This document shows, piece by piece, positions 8,749 to 17,399 of a stretch of DNA of 39,527 bases; within the stretch, counting starts at the first letter, position 1; every line of letters starts with the position of its first letter. A program made the position numbers and the translations under genes. The notes beneath the pieces are model-generated. The model saw only the letters and a list, made by a program, of their open reading frames with translations, was not told the DNA's origin and searched no databases. The DNA lies in the IMG/VR virus record IMGVR_UViG_3300037110_000054, positions 1-39,527 of that record, one strand, 5' to 3'. The stretch comes from a virus.

Positions 8749-9759
8749 TTATATTCTAACTCTACCACGAGATTTCCAAACCATTGTATTATGACTACCA
8801 CCCCAGAGACTATTATATTTTATACGGGGTATTCCTTCATTTATGTTATTTATAGCAGTTCTAGCAGCCAATGCCTTCATATGAAACTCAGGAGCAAGAA
8901 CTCGTTCAAAATGAAATTCAAGTAGTTCTGCCAAAGTCATTTTCAAAGCCATAGCATAGCCAGGAGGAGCAAACACTATATCATCCAATGCTGCTATTTT
9001 GTCCAACTGGTCCCATACATATAAAACACAATTTGCTGTACTTTGTGGAATAGGCCAAAAACGCAAGTTTCTGTATGTATCAGCCGCATCATCATATACA
9101 AAAAGAGGAAATGTTGAAGAAGTATTTTTCTGTGGAACGTCTATCCAATCATCTATATCTACAATGGGTATTGACAATTCTACAGGTTGATTTGTTCCTG
9201 AAGGAAACTGTATTGACACTCTTTCTATTTTGACTGGGCGAGGTATATTCCAGTTATAATCCATAGAACTAGTAGTATTAAAAGTATTAGTATTAGGTAC
9301 AATAAAATTACATAAGCCTGCTGGAACTTGTGTAATTGCTAAAGGAGCAGTAAAAGAGAGGGTATACTGATTTCCACCAAGAATTCCAGTAATTGTTGTA
9401 TTAGGAGCAACACCAGAAGCAATAAGAACTTGTCCTGGCGCTACATTCCCTGGTGTGCCTGATACTACTGTCATCACATTGCCTAGCACATTACAAATAA
9501 AGCGATTAGTGGCTCCTACTTGATATGTTTGGATATTACTTTGAAAGGGAAGAGTATAAGGAGTTGTTGAGAAGACTGATAAATCCTCATTATCCCACTG
9601 ATCTAGCAAATCTGTGAGACTTGTTAAACCTAATTGTGTTTCAAAAGGAGTTAATGGAGAGGTAGTATCGTATATTCCAAGAAAGGAATACGCTGCTGTA
9701 ATAATATCATTAGCGACTAACTTGCCAGAAGGAGAAGCAGCGCCTGGATTTGAGGTCAT
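8749..9759 (-). CDS. P22 gp4-like tail accessory factor / head completion protein
   Basis: It encodes 336 residues; AAAGGA precedes the start. Residues 14-70 (LVANDIITAAYSFLGIYD, LTSLTDLLDQWDNEDL) match the helical start of the P22 gp4 family, the first ring that binds the portal. The C-terminal part (PPGYAMALKMTLAELLEFHF, ALAARTAINNIN) supplies the other helices. P22 gp4 is about 166 residues. The extra length comes partly from a beta-rich insert at residues about 89-142 (NVMTVVSGTPGNVAPGQVLI) of a kind found in other virion proteins of this phage, and from a further segment to about 230. Its position after the coat block agrees with P22 order. Confidence 0.75.
   Translation of the reverse strand: MTSNPGAASPSGKLVANDIITAAYSFLGIYDTTSPLTPFETQLGLTSLTDLLDQWDNEDLSVFSTTPYTLPFQSNIQTYQVGATNRFICNVLGNVMTVVSGTPGNVAPGQVLIASGVAPNTTITGILGGNQYTLSFTAPLAITQVPAGLCNFIVPNTNTFNTTSSMDYNWNIPRPVKIERVSIQFPSGTNQPVELSIPIVDIDDWIDVPQKNTSSTFPLFVYDDAADTYRNLRFWPIPQSTANCVLYVWDQLDKIAALDDIVFAPPGYAMALKMTLAELLEFHFERVLAPEFHMKALAARTAINNINEGIPRIKYNSLWGGSHNTMVWKSRGRVRI
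8750..8760 (-). promoter_or_regulatory. Near-copy of the promoter motif (GTTAGAATATA)
   Basis: It differs from the recurrent 11-mer by one base and lies 28 bases before the 108-aa tail gene, overlapping the end of the gp4-like gene. TAGAAT is also the -10 of the prepilin-cassette promoter. Confidence 0.4.
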
Positions 9760-9760
9760 T

Positions 9761-10018
9761 TTATAGTCCTTTTTTGCTTAATCTTATTTTTGCTTTTAAC
9801 AGTTCTATTAGAGCATCTTTTTCAATTATTTCTTGTTCAAGTTTTATTTTATTCTTTTTTAACAAAACACATTCTGGACATTTTTTGCTCAATTCCTCTT
9901 CTGTCCATTTGCTGTCCTTCCAATCATCTTTATCTCTAATTCCGTCTAACAGTTCTTGAGAGGGACATATAAACACCTCTCCATTTTTCTTATACATCCA
10001 TTTAGGAAAGTCTAACAT
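9761..10018 (-). CDS. Small protein with CxxC and coiled coil (85 aa)
   Basis: It encodes 85 residues; GAGG lies nine bases before the start. The start (FPKWMYKKNG, then a negatively charged stretch) resembles short phage proteins of the FPKWMYH type found among capsid genes. A CPEC pair lies near residue 48, and residues 52-80 are a Lys/Glu/Leu-rich coiled coil. It is preceded by a GTTATAATATA promoter motif and a hairpin, so it may be transcribed separately from the capsid genes. The function is unknown; a virion or assembly role is inferred from position. Confidence 0.6.
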   Translation of the reverse strand: MLDFPKWMYKKNGEVFICPSQELLDGIRDKDDWKDSKWTEEELSKKCPECVLLKKNKIKLEQEIIEKDALIELLKAKIRLSKKGL

Positions 10019-10032
10019 TTAAACCTCATATT

Positions 10033-10043
10033 TATATTATAAC
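10033..10043 (-). promoter_or_regulatory. GTTATAATATA promoter motif (extended -10)
   Basis: On the minus strand this reads TTGTTATAATATA, which contains TG-T-TATAAT, a sigma70 extended -10. It ends 15 bases before the start of the 85-aa gene. The same 11-mer occurs at six other sites in the genome, always ahead of leftward genes. No convincing -35 box is present. Confidence 0.6.
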
Positions 10044-10044
10044 A

Positions 10045-10071
10045 ATAGCCTCATTTTTTAGGTGAGGCTAT
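10045..10071. other. Perfect 9-bp hairpin upstream of a promoter motif
   Basis: ATAGCCTCA pairs with TGAGGCTAT around a nine-base loop. On the minus strand it follows the stop of the 244-aa capsid-region gene and is followed by the GTTATAATATA motif rather than a U tract. It could be an imperfect terminator or an RNA processing or stability element separating the capsid block from the tail block. Confidence 0.6.
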
Positions 10072-10093
10072 CATTCATTAATACCACTTTTTC

Positions 10094-10828
10094 TTATACG
10101 TTTATTAATCCAGCAGCCAGTAGAGCGTTAGTTAAAGCCTGAACCTGATTAACAAGGGCTTTAGCATCGGCAGCAGTATCAAAGCCAAAAGGTGTAGTGC
10201 TAGTAATACCAGAAAGAACGGTAGAAGGCACAACAAAGCTTGGATTAGATAGAATGACAGTATTCTGAGCGATTGGTAGAGGAGTTACAAGAGCAGCCTG
10301 ATTAATAGTTATGGCAGCAGCTCCAACAGTACCAGTAGCAGCACTCATCAAATAGGTTGAAGAGACAGCACCAAAAGTTCCAGATAATAGAGAAACAATC
10401 TGAAGACCAGTAGCCGGTAAGGAGGCATTAGTAACTACCTGACCAAGAGCAAAAGCAGTTCCACCAGTAGGAGCAACGGTAATGGTCATAACACCAATAC
10501 CAGCAGTGTTATTGGCAAAAGAAGCAGAAGCACCAGTAGGACCAACAACTAGAGTAGCAGGACCAGAAGCCAGATAAGTGGCTCCAATAGTATTAGCTAC
10601 ACCAGTACCAATAGGAGCGGCCTGTAAAGTTCCATAAGTGCCAAAGTTAACACCACCAACAGCCTGAATGGTGTAATACTGATTAGCTACCATACAAGAA
10701 GCAAGCTGTGAACCGCCCTGATAGAAAAAAATTGGATCAGAAGCATTAAGTCCAAGAGAACCATTAGGAGATACAACAGTTGATAATGGGGATACTGTCT
10801 GAGCAGGAGTATTTGAAGTAATAGGCAT
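10094..10828 (-). CDS. Probable capsid-associated/head fibre protein (244 aa)
   Basis: It encodes 244 residues; AAAGGAAC precedes the start. The sequence is rich in Ala, Gly, Val and Thr with beta character. Residues about 110-174 carry the recurrent beta motif (GVMTITVAPTGGTAFALGQV). The C-terminus (FGFDTAADAKALVNQVQALT and onward) is an amphipathic helix of the sort ending many phage head-fibre and decoration proteins. The gene directly follows the coat gene in transcription order, where decoration proteins are often found. P22 has no equivalent at this place. The role is inferred from position and composition. Confidence 0.55.
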   Translation of the reverse strand: MPITSNTPAQTVSPLSTVVSPNGSLGLNASDPIFFYQGGSQLASCMVANQYYTIQAVGGVNFGTYGTLQAAPIGTGVANTIGATYLASGPATLVVGPTGASASFANNTAGIGVMTITVAPTGGTAFALGQVVTNASLPATGLQIVSLLSGTFGAVSSTYLMSAATGTVGAAAITINQAALVTPLPIAQNTVILSNPSFVVPSTVLSGITSTTPFGFDTAADAKALVNQVQALTNALLAAGLINV

Positions 10829-10870
10829 ATTTTAAGTTCCTTTCACTATGTCTTTATATATTTATTAAAA

Positions 10871-12151
10871 TTATTCTACAACGATTGTAGCAAAACCCTG
10901 ACGAAGAGGAACCGCATTATATAGTGCGTCAAGTCTAAACAGGAGCTTGTGATTATAGCCATCAAGCCAGAAAAGAGTTGAGCAGCGAAGACCAGTTTCA
11001 GGATCTTTCATGCGACCAGAGAACTTATTCCCACCAGCTACACCACCAAGATTGGAGGTTTCGATTAAATCAGCCATGCAGAAAGCAATAGCTTCTTCGT
11101 GGAAAACAAGACTTTCACGAGCAATCTGACCAGTTCCAGCAGATAGTTCAGTAGCAGTTGAGAAACCCCAAGGATTGAGGTTAGCAGAACCAGTGGGTAG
11201 AGCATTAATGTTCTGTAGTGGGCCAGTTACGTGGAAGGCGGGAGAGAAAGTAATTGTAGTGCCTACCTGTGAAATAACTGTAAAGTGTTTTAATTCACTC
11301 TGCACTGCTTTACCCATTGGAGTAACGGCTGAAACACCATTGATAGTGAAATGTTCACCAGGATTAAAAGTTCCAGTCATACCAGAAACTACGATAGTAT
11401 TTCCACCATCAGTAGCACCAGAAGAGTAGAGAATAGTTCCAGACCATGTTCCAAGAGTTAATGACTGGGCATTAGCAGTAGTGCAATAATCTATACCAGC
11501 GACATGACCAATTGAACCATTTCTCCACCGGTTAGAAGTATCACTCTGAGGATTAAATAAAGTTGTAATTCCCTGCCACACATTAGCATTTGTGTGAGGA
11601 TTGAGAGCCACACTAATTTTATCATCAGTAAATACAGAAGCCTGAGTCTGCATAACAGCATAAGCATCCATGATATTCTGAGTATTAGCTAAGGGAGTTC
11701 CTGGCTTGCCTTCAAACTGATTAAATCCTGAACCCTGTGATCCTGGGTTAATAGCTGTCCAACACACATAATCCATATTCTGATACAGTGTTTTTGCCAT
11801 TGGGTCTGCTACGTTAGTATAAAATTCATCTACATTTAATGTTTGGTCAGCAACAGTTACTTCATAGTCAACACCGAGCTGTAAAAGTGGAACGGCAGTA
11901 TAATAATCGCCATAAGCACTTGGAGCAGCCGCAGGACCACTACGAAGAGTAGGGAACCACGGAGAGCGGATGTTTAGTGTAGTACCTATCTTGCCACTAT
12001 CAGGTCCACCACCCTGCGAAGAGAATGAGGATGCAAAGTCTCCATCCCATCGTCTTGCTACACGAGAAACCATTACTAAATTGTTCTTTACCTGTTTTAG
12101 AGCCTTAGCGGTTATAAAACTTTGATTGTTATATACATTTTGAATTGCCAT
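10871..12151 (-). CDS. Major capsid protein, P22 coat (gp5) type
   Basis: It encodes 426 residues, close to the 430 of P22 coat; AAAGGA precedes the start. The N-terminus (SFITAKALKQVKNNLVMVSR, RRWDGDFASS) and the middle (GTTLNIRSPWFP, LQLGVDYEVTVADQTLNVDE) fit the P22 coat family, an HK97-fold shell protein. Residues about 225-310 (TIVVSGMTGTFNPGEHFTIN) correspond to the beta-rich inserted domain of P22-like coats. The C-terminus (LRCSTLFWLDGYNHKLLFRL) is also family-like. It lies directly after the scaffold gene and will assemble with the portal into the procapsid. Confidence 0.85.
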   Translation of the reverse strand: MAIQNVYNNQSFITAKALKQVKNNLVMVSRVARRWDGDFASSFSSQGGGPDSGKIGTTLNIRSPWFPTLRSGPAAAPSAYGDYYTAVPLLQLGVDYEVTVADQTLNVDEFYTNVADPMAKTLYQNMDYVCWTAINPGSQGSGFNQFEGKPGTPLANTQNIMDAYAVMQTQASVFTDDKISVALNPHTNANVWQGITTLFNPQSDTSNRWRNGSIGHVAGIDYCTTANAQSLTLGTWSGTILYSSGATDGGNTIVVSGMTGTFNPGEHFTINGVSAVTPMGKAVQSELKHFTVISQVGTTITFSPAFHVTGPLQNINALPTGSANLNPWGFSTATELSAGTGQIARESLVFHEEAIAFCMADLIETSNLGGVAGGNKFSGRMKDPETGLRCSTLFWLDGYNHKLLFRLDALYNAVPLRQGFATIVVE

Positions 12152-12202
12152 CTGTCCATATCCTTTATGATGTTATTTGATGTTTTATATAATTAGTATT
12201 CA

Positions 12203-13147
12203 TTAGTACTCACTAAATCCAAAATTTTTAACATTGACAGTAGAAGTGCTTGTGCTAGTTTTAACAGATTTAAGAGGAGGAGGTAGCGGCTTCTTACTAC
12301 TTATATTTTCTTTCTTGTCCTTACTTGTTCCTTCACTCATATTTTCTATCCTTGCTTCAAGCTTTCCAATATGTTTAGCGGTCTTTACTGGGTCCATTTT
12401 TGCTATCTCAATTGCTTCATCTGAATTGGCTAACAGATAATACAATAGTTCACCCGAAACGTCTGATTCCATCATTAGTTTAATTGTAGTTGGATTAGCC
12501 GTCATGATACCCGATGCAACTCTTTCTGCATCCATATCTAATAGTTCCTTAGTATCTGGATATTTGTTTATTATTTCTTGAACCGTTTTTTGGAAATTTT
12601 TCTGTTTTTCTTGTCTATCCCGTAAAAATAATTTAACATCAACTTTATAGTCAATATCATTTTCACCTTGAGGATATTTAGCAAAGTCATAGGGACTAGG
12701 AGCTTCTGGATCAATTAGTACTTCTTGTCGTATGGCCTGTTGCTGTTGTTTATTGAATAGTTCTTGTGCTCTTAACTGCTCTTTTAACCTATTCTTTTCT
12801 CTAACAACTGCCTGTACTCTTAGTTCCGCATTTGTATCACGCTTATTCTTGCTGTCTTTATTACTTTTTTTGTCTTTTTCAGAAGTAGAAGCTTCTTTCT
12901 CTGCCTCTTCTTCTTCTTTCTCTTCTTCTTCTTTCTCTACTTCTACTTCTTTCTCTTCTTCTTCTTTCTCTACTTCATTCTCAGTAGTAGCATTTTCCTC
13001 GGATTCTGCTTCCATATTTTCAGTTTGTTTAGGTTTTTCTACTGACTTTTCTATTGGCTTTTCTACTATTTCTTCCTCTGTCTTACCTTTTCGTAGTACT
13101 TCTTCAAGATTTCCTATTCCAAAGGCTACATCTTTGCTATCTGGCAT
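12203..13147 (-). CDS. Scaffolding protein, P22 gp8 type
   Basis: It encodes 314 residues, close to P22 scaffold (303). It has a highly charged, low-complexity N-terminal half: residues about 55-105 are Glu/Lys repeats with EKEEEE blocks. The second half is helical (DYKVDVKLFLRDRQEKQKNF, DTKELLDMDAERVASGIM) and there is a basic C-terminal region of the type that contacts coat in P22. The gene lies between portal and coat, as in P22. Its position, size and composition support the call more than any short signature does. A GTTATAATATA motif lies about 100 bases upstream. Confidence 0.75.
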   Translation of the reverse strand: MPDSKDVAFGIGNLEEVLRKGKTEEEIVEKPIEKSVEKPKQTENMEAESEENATTENEVEKEEEEKEVEVEKEEEEKEEEEAEKEASTSEKDKKSNKDSKNKRDTNAELRVQAVVREKNRLKEQLRAQELFNKQQQQAIRQEVLIDPEAPSPYDFAKYPQGENDIDYKVDVKLFLRDRQEKQKNFQKTVQEIINKYPDTKELLDMDAERVASGIMTANPTTIKLMMESDVSGELLYYLLANSDEAIEIAKMDPVKTAKHIGKLEARIENMSEGTSKDKKENISSKKPLPPPLKSVKTSTSTSTVNVKNFGFSEY

Positions 13148-13248
13148 ATTCTTTTCCTATTTCTTTCTCATGATAATTGAAAGGTATCAAGTCCTTATAG
13201 CATGAAGTTTTTAGAGTTTCAAGAACTCTTACTAATTTCTTTATACTA

Positions 13249-13259
13249 TATATTATAAC
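13249..13259 (-). promoter_or_regulatory. GTTATAATATA promoter motif upstream of scaffold
   Basis: The minus strand reads TTGTTATAATATA, again with TG one base before TATAAT. It lies between the portal stop and the scaffold start, about 100 bases ahead of the latter. This leader is longer than at the other sites, and a small GAGTT/AACTC hairpin lies between the motif and the gene. Confidence 0.55.
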
Positions 13260-13273
13260 AAGTATAAAAATGA

Positions 13274-15439
13274 TTAAGAGGGCTGTGTTGTAGCAGAATC
13301 AGAAGATGGAACTTGAGCTGCTTGAGCTGCTTGAGCTGCCTGAGTAGCCATATCCAGTGTTGCCTGATGAGTTGCCATATTTTTTCCAAGTAAATGTTTA
13401 TGAATTTCTTTGACTATTTCATGTGTAGTGTCATTTTTTATTCTTTCTTCTAATATCTCAGCTTTAAGAACCTCCAAACTTGCCTCATGTGATAACTCTT
13501 TCTGCTGTTTAATAAGTGCTGTACTATTTTCTAATTGTGCTATCTTTAACTTTGTTGCTTCCTTATCAGCAAGTTGGGTCTCTTGTTGTAAGGTTTGTGT
13601 AAGTTGTTGTATCATTTGGTGAGATTGTTCTAATTGTTGCTGTAAAACTTGAGGATTTGGCTTTTTAGTGTCTTGTAATTGTGGAGGAAGCATTTTTTCT
13701 AGTCTTTCTTTAATGTCCTCACTTTCTGGGAAATCCATTAATCCTACTATCTTATCCATGACAAATTGCATAGTTTGAGGAGCGTGTTGCGTCAGCTCTA
13801 CAAGGAATGACATATTTTCCTGTCGTCTTGTAGCAAAGGATGGACCAGAAGAGACCACTACATCATATTCTCCAACGGTTATGTCATAAACTTCTCTAAC
13901 ACCCTCTTCTGTCATATCATTTTGGTCTTCTTCACTATCAGCATCAGGAGAACCATTAATCGTAACCAGTTTATGCTTATCATCCAACCCAATAATACGA
14001 ACAACCTCTGCTTCTGTATATACTTTTCTGATTAAATCCAATAGTTGCATACCAAGAACGGATATAGCACGACTTAAATTGTCACTGAAATTATAATGAG
14101 CTACATTTCCAGCCTGTTGTAGAGCTTTAATAGCAACTCCACTCTGGTCATTAGCCATTTTCTCGCCTAATGTTGGGTCATATATAGCATTAGACGCTTT
14201 AATATCATTCTCTAAGACTTGTAGAGCCGCCAACATACCCTGAATTGGTGGTTCTGCTGTTATTCTTTGAGGAGCAGGTAGAAATTCACCTGGACCCATA
14301 CCCTCCAACTTTACATTATAGGGTAAGTAAGGCAAGTCTAATTCGTTTACATTTGCCCAGTAATCTTTAAATTCCTCAATAGCCCCAGCAGGAACTATCC
14401 ATGGGTTATTTGGACTACGAGCAATTTGTTTCAGTATATTGGTCTGAATTGTATTGACCATTATCTGACTTTCTTTTACATTATGAACTAAACCTGAAAA
14501 CTTACGAGTGCCATTATCTAGAAGAACATCACCAAAAACAGGAATTATAGGCACATCCTTACCTGCCCATTCTGTCTGTTCTAAGATTTCTGCTGGCAAT
14601 TCAGTTCCACATGCTAGTTTATACCACTTTACTACTGGCTTCTGACATTCTCGCTTAGCCTCAATCTGTTTCAACTCACGAGCAGAACACTCATCTTCTT
14701 TCTTAACCCTTCCATTTTTTAATTTAACCAGATTATATTTTTCATATTCCTTAACAAAGTATTCACAAACTACGGTAGTTTTCTTGTCATTGTCAAACCA
14801 TTCTGGAAACTTTGACGCAATAGGATACCACTCATTATGTGAGAGAAGGGAGAGAGAAGAGTGCGGAAACTCTTGCTTAAAGGCATCATAAGTCATACAC
14901 TCCAAGATAAAAGCATACTCTATATCACTCCCATCAACTGATTTAAAAGAAGGGTCAATGTATACCATAAAAGGATTGGGTATGGCTTCTATCTTAATCC
15001 TTTGTTTAAAGGAATCCTCTTCATACTCTAAATTGAGACGAATAAAACCAATACCACCCTGAACAGCAAATTCATAAGCAGTATCATAAGCCAGATTTGC
15101 CTTACTTTGTGTTTCTATGTGCCGAATTAAGCCCTGTAAAACATTGGCAACTTTAACATCAGCCTCACCATTAACAGGAGAAACAAGTACAGCAGGTCTA
15201 TTATCCCTTTGCTGATTGACAATTGATTTAACCTGCGCATTTATTCTATCAGAAGCTATTGTTGGAGAACCTACACTATCATTCTTAACATCGTCTGGCC
15301 ACTGATTATCACTATTCAAGAAGGAAATGTCAGAAATAGACTTCTCATAGTTATTCTTCCAGGAATCTACAGCCTTCTTAAAACGCTCCTTAACACCATC
15401 TAGGAAGGGCATTTCATTCATCATGGCATCTTTTGGCAT
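13274..15439 (-). CDS. Portal protein, P22 gp1 type
   Basis: It encodes 721 residues, against 725 in P22 portal; GAGG precedes the start. The N-terminus (LDGVKERFKKAVDSWKNNYE, SDNQWPDD) and the residue 70-130 block (NQQRDNRPAVLVSPVNGEAD, YDTAYEFAVQGGIGFIRL) are characteristic of the P22-type portal family. It forms the twelve-fold ring at one capsid vertex through which terminase packages DNA and to which the gp4-like protein binds. The C-terminal 120 residues are Gln-rich and coiled-coil (QQQLEQSHQMIQQLTQTLQQ), comparable to the long helical barrel of P22 portal. An Ala/Gln repeat (AAQAAQAAQ) lies near the end. Confidence 0.9.
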   Translation of the reverse strand: MPKDAMMNEMPFLDGVKERFKKAVDSWKNNYEKSISDISFLNSDNQWPDDVKNDSVGSPTIASDRINAQVKSIVNQQRDNRPAVLVSPVNGEADVKVANVLQGLIRHIETQSKANLAYDTAYEFAVQGGIGFIRLNLEYEEDSFKQRIKIEAIPNPFMVYIDPSFKSVDGSDIEYAFILECMTYDAFKQEFPHSSLSLLSHNEWYPIASKFPEWFDNDKKTTVVCEYFVKEYEKYNLVKLKNGRVKKEDECSARELKQIEAKRECQKPVVKWYKLACGTELPAEILEQTEWAGKDVPIIPVFGDVLLDNGTRKFSGLVHNVKESQIMVNTIQTNILKQIARSPNNPWIVPAGAIEEFKDYWANVNELDLPYLPYNVKLEGMGPGEFLPAPQRITAEPPIQGMLAALQVLENDIKASNAIYDPTLGEKMANDQSGVAIKALQQAGNVAHYNFSDNLSRAISVLGMQLLDLIRKVYTEAEVVRIIGLDDKHKLVTINGSPDADSEEDQNDMTEEGVREVYDITVGEYDVVVSSGPSFATRRQENMSFLVELTQHAPQTMQFVMDKIVGLMDFPESEDIKERLEKMLPPQLQDTKKPNPQVLQQQLEQSHQMIQQLTQTLQQETQLADKEATKLKIAQLENSTALIKQQKELSHEASLEVLKAEILEERIKNDTTHEIVKEIHKHLLGKNMATHQATLDMATQAAQAAQAAQVPSSDSATTQPS

Positions 15440-15459
15440 ATTTTACTAAACCTCATATC

Positions 15460-15470
15460 TATATTATAAC
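15460..15470 (-). promoter_or_regulatory. GTTATAATATA promoter motif upstream of portal
   Basis: The 11-mer lies 20 bases before the portal start and after the TerL stop. Here the base pair ahead of TTATAAT is CG rather than TG. No clear -35 box. Confidence 0.55.
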
Positions 15471-15492
15471 GTTCTCTGTATACTTTCTTATA

Positions 15493-17139
15493 TTATCTTA
15501 TAATTTTATTGCCTCTCATAGCCGCATAATTCTGTTGTAGACGATAACCTTCTGGTAGGTGTGAAGCAGGAGATAGTGGTCGCCCATACTGATCCAAGAT
15601 AATAGAGTGGTCTGGTGAGGGTTTATTTCCATATTTATAGTTTTTAACTAGTGGAGTAATAGCATAACGAAGTGCATCAATACAATCTGAGTATTTATCC
15701 ACAATATCAGGTAGAATATGGCCAGTCTGTTTATCTACTTTGTAAGAATAGTTTTGTAGGTCATACAGAGTCTTTTCACATCTTGGATGAAGGACAATTT
15801 TATTAAAGCCACGTAATCTTGCTATACCATCCTCTATACTTCCAGGCCATTTAGGAGTAGGAAGGGCACGAGGAAAGCCATGCAAACGTAGAAAGGAGAT
15901 AGTTTCTGGACGAGAACTATCTACATACATAATATGAGTAGAAGAGCCTGGAATTGTTTTAAATCGGTCAGGCATAAGGTCTAAGTCAAGATTGGTTTCG
16001 ACAATTTCATGCTCAACATACAATCTATCCTCATATACCCAAGCCTTTAAAAGTACAGTAGGATCAATAGAAAAGCCCAGATCGCAACCATATATAGGAG
16101 ACCATAAGGTAGGATTAATTTTATCTGTAAAGTCATTAACTATATACTTACCTTTAAATACAGAAGCAACAGAATGATTAACTGGCCGACCTTCCCATTC
16201 ATGTAAGTACTTCTCAAAATCAGTAGCAGCCATCCACTCCATCTGTTTCTTTGCTTCCTCTGAAAACCATGGATTATCCCAATACTCCATTTCAATAACT
16301 ATGGCATTATCTGGGGGTTCTTGACAGATAAAGAGTTGAGATATAGGGTCTTCATCCTTATCCCTATTTAATGTAAAGTAAAGTTCGGCATTACTGGAGC
16401 GTATAGTTGGGTCAAGTTTATCCCAAGTTCGCCATGTCATTGAACTTGCTTCTTCAAACCATAAGATATCAGGAGAATCCATTGACTTGATACCCATAAT
16501 AACATCATCACTTAGTCCAGAGAAGATAAATTCAGAACCCCATTTATTCTTAATGCTGGTATCATTAATCTCAAAGAAGGCTGTTAGACCCATTTGCTGT
16601 ATAACTCTCTTAATAACAGAGTGTACAGACTGCTTAATTGCTACCTGAGTTTCACGAGCACAGAGAATACGTATCTTTCTTTGTGTAGATTTCAAAACAA
16701 GAATACGAGCAACAGATTCTGTCTTAGCACCATGTCTACCACCCCACAATACTCTATAACGTGCCGTAGTAGAGAGAAGTGGATTTACTTTTGGAGGCAG
16801 TTCTATTCTAATTTTAACATCATTATTGTTATTGCTATTATCAGGATAGGAAGATAAAGAAGAAGGAGGAGAAGATAAGGAAGGAGGTACAGGAGGTGGA
16901 GTAGGTAGAGAAGGAGGAACAGGAGGTAGAGAAGGAGGCACAACTTTCTTAGGGCGGCCTCTTTTGTGAGACATTGGCGGCTTTCTAACTCGCTTCTTCT
17001 TAGGCTTTATTTTAGTAGGTGTTGTAGGTGTTGTTATATTTGGAGTTATCATTTTAGAATTTTCAAATTTTTTATATTTTTTTTGTAATTTTGAAATTTT
17101 GCGTTTTGGGTTTAAGAGCGGTGTATTAAGCCTCCCCAT
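15493..17139 (-). CDS. Terminase large subunit with N-terminal AT-hook/proline-rich extension
   Basis: It encodes 548 residues from the first ATG. The ATPase core begins near residue 110: Walker A GGRHGAKT (133-140), Walker B DILWFEE (224-230), and coupling region around TLNRD. Nuclease acidic residues are visible in YGCDLGFSIDP (D353), MYVDSSRPE (D407) and DKYSDCIDALRYA (D481/D485). Residues 1-105 are unusual for TerL: basic and Lys-rich, with an AT-hook-like HKRGRPKK (58-65), then a run of Pro and Ser (67-98). No Shine-Dalgarno precedes the ATG at 17139 or the next two in-frame ATGs (residues 30 and 56), so the start is uncertain. The frame is open throughout the extension despite AT-rich DNA, which argues that it is translated. 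Confidence 0.9.
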   Translation of the reverse strand: MGRLNTPLLNPKRKISKLQKKYKKFENSKMITPNITTPTTPTKIKPKKKRVRKPPMSHKRGRPKKVVPPSLPPVPPSLPTPPPVPPSLSSPPSSLSSYPDNSNNNNDVKIRIELPPKVNPLLSTTARYRVLWGGRHGAKTESVARILVLKSTQRKIRILCARETQVAIKQSVHSVIKRVIQQMGLTAFFEINDTSIKNKWGSEFIFSGLSDDVIMGIKSMDSPDILWFEEASSMTWRTWDKLDPTIRSSNAELYFTLNRDKDEDPISQLFICQEPPDNAIVIEMEYWDNPWFSEEAKKQMEWMAATDFEKYLHEWEGRPVNHSVASVFKGKYIVNDFTDKINPTLWSPIYGCDLGFSIDPTVLLKAWVYEDRLYVEHEIVETNLDLDLMPDRFKTIPGSSTHIMYVDSSRPETISFLRLHGFPRALPTPKWPGSIEDGIARLRGFNKIVLHPRCEKTLYDLQNYSYKVDKQTGHILPDIVDKYSDCIDALRYAITPLVKNYKYGNKPSPDHSIILDQYGRPLSPASHLPEGYRLQQNYAAMRGNKIIR

Positions 17140-17399
17140 AAACTGGAGATGTGGCGGGTTTTTTTCTTATTGTAGCATTGATTCCATAGTGAATCCTATT
17201 ATAGTATGCTTATTGTAGTATGCTTATGTTAGGGGCTTATGAATGCTTTATTATTATCATTGGAGGAACCAGGAGATTGAGACTCATTCTCAATGTAAGT
17301 CCAATCGAATCAATCATGTCAAGGTTACATAATAGCGATTATCAAAAGCTGTATATCCTTATGATAGTAATATTTATGTGAGCTTTATATATTATGATA
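17140..17399. other. Intergenic region between terminase genes
   Basis: These 260 bases hold no convincing gene. Visible are a doubled TAGTATGCTTA word near 17204 and 17217, short hairpins (GATTC/GAATC near 17179; TGAGA/TCTCA near 17278) and a minus-strand TTGACA at 17317-17322 with a weak TTACAT -10 18 bases later. A spacer this long between small and large terminase genes is unusual in a compact phage. Confidence 0.5.

Noticed and set aside
12732-13205. Plus-strand Ser/Phe-rich frame of 157 codons
   Set aside because: It is the complement of the Glu/Lys-repeat region of the scaffold gene, which naturally reads as Ser/Phe in antisense.
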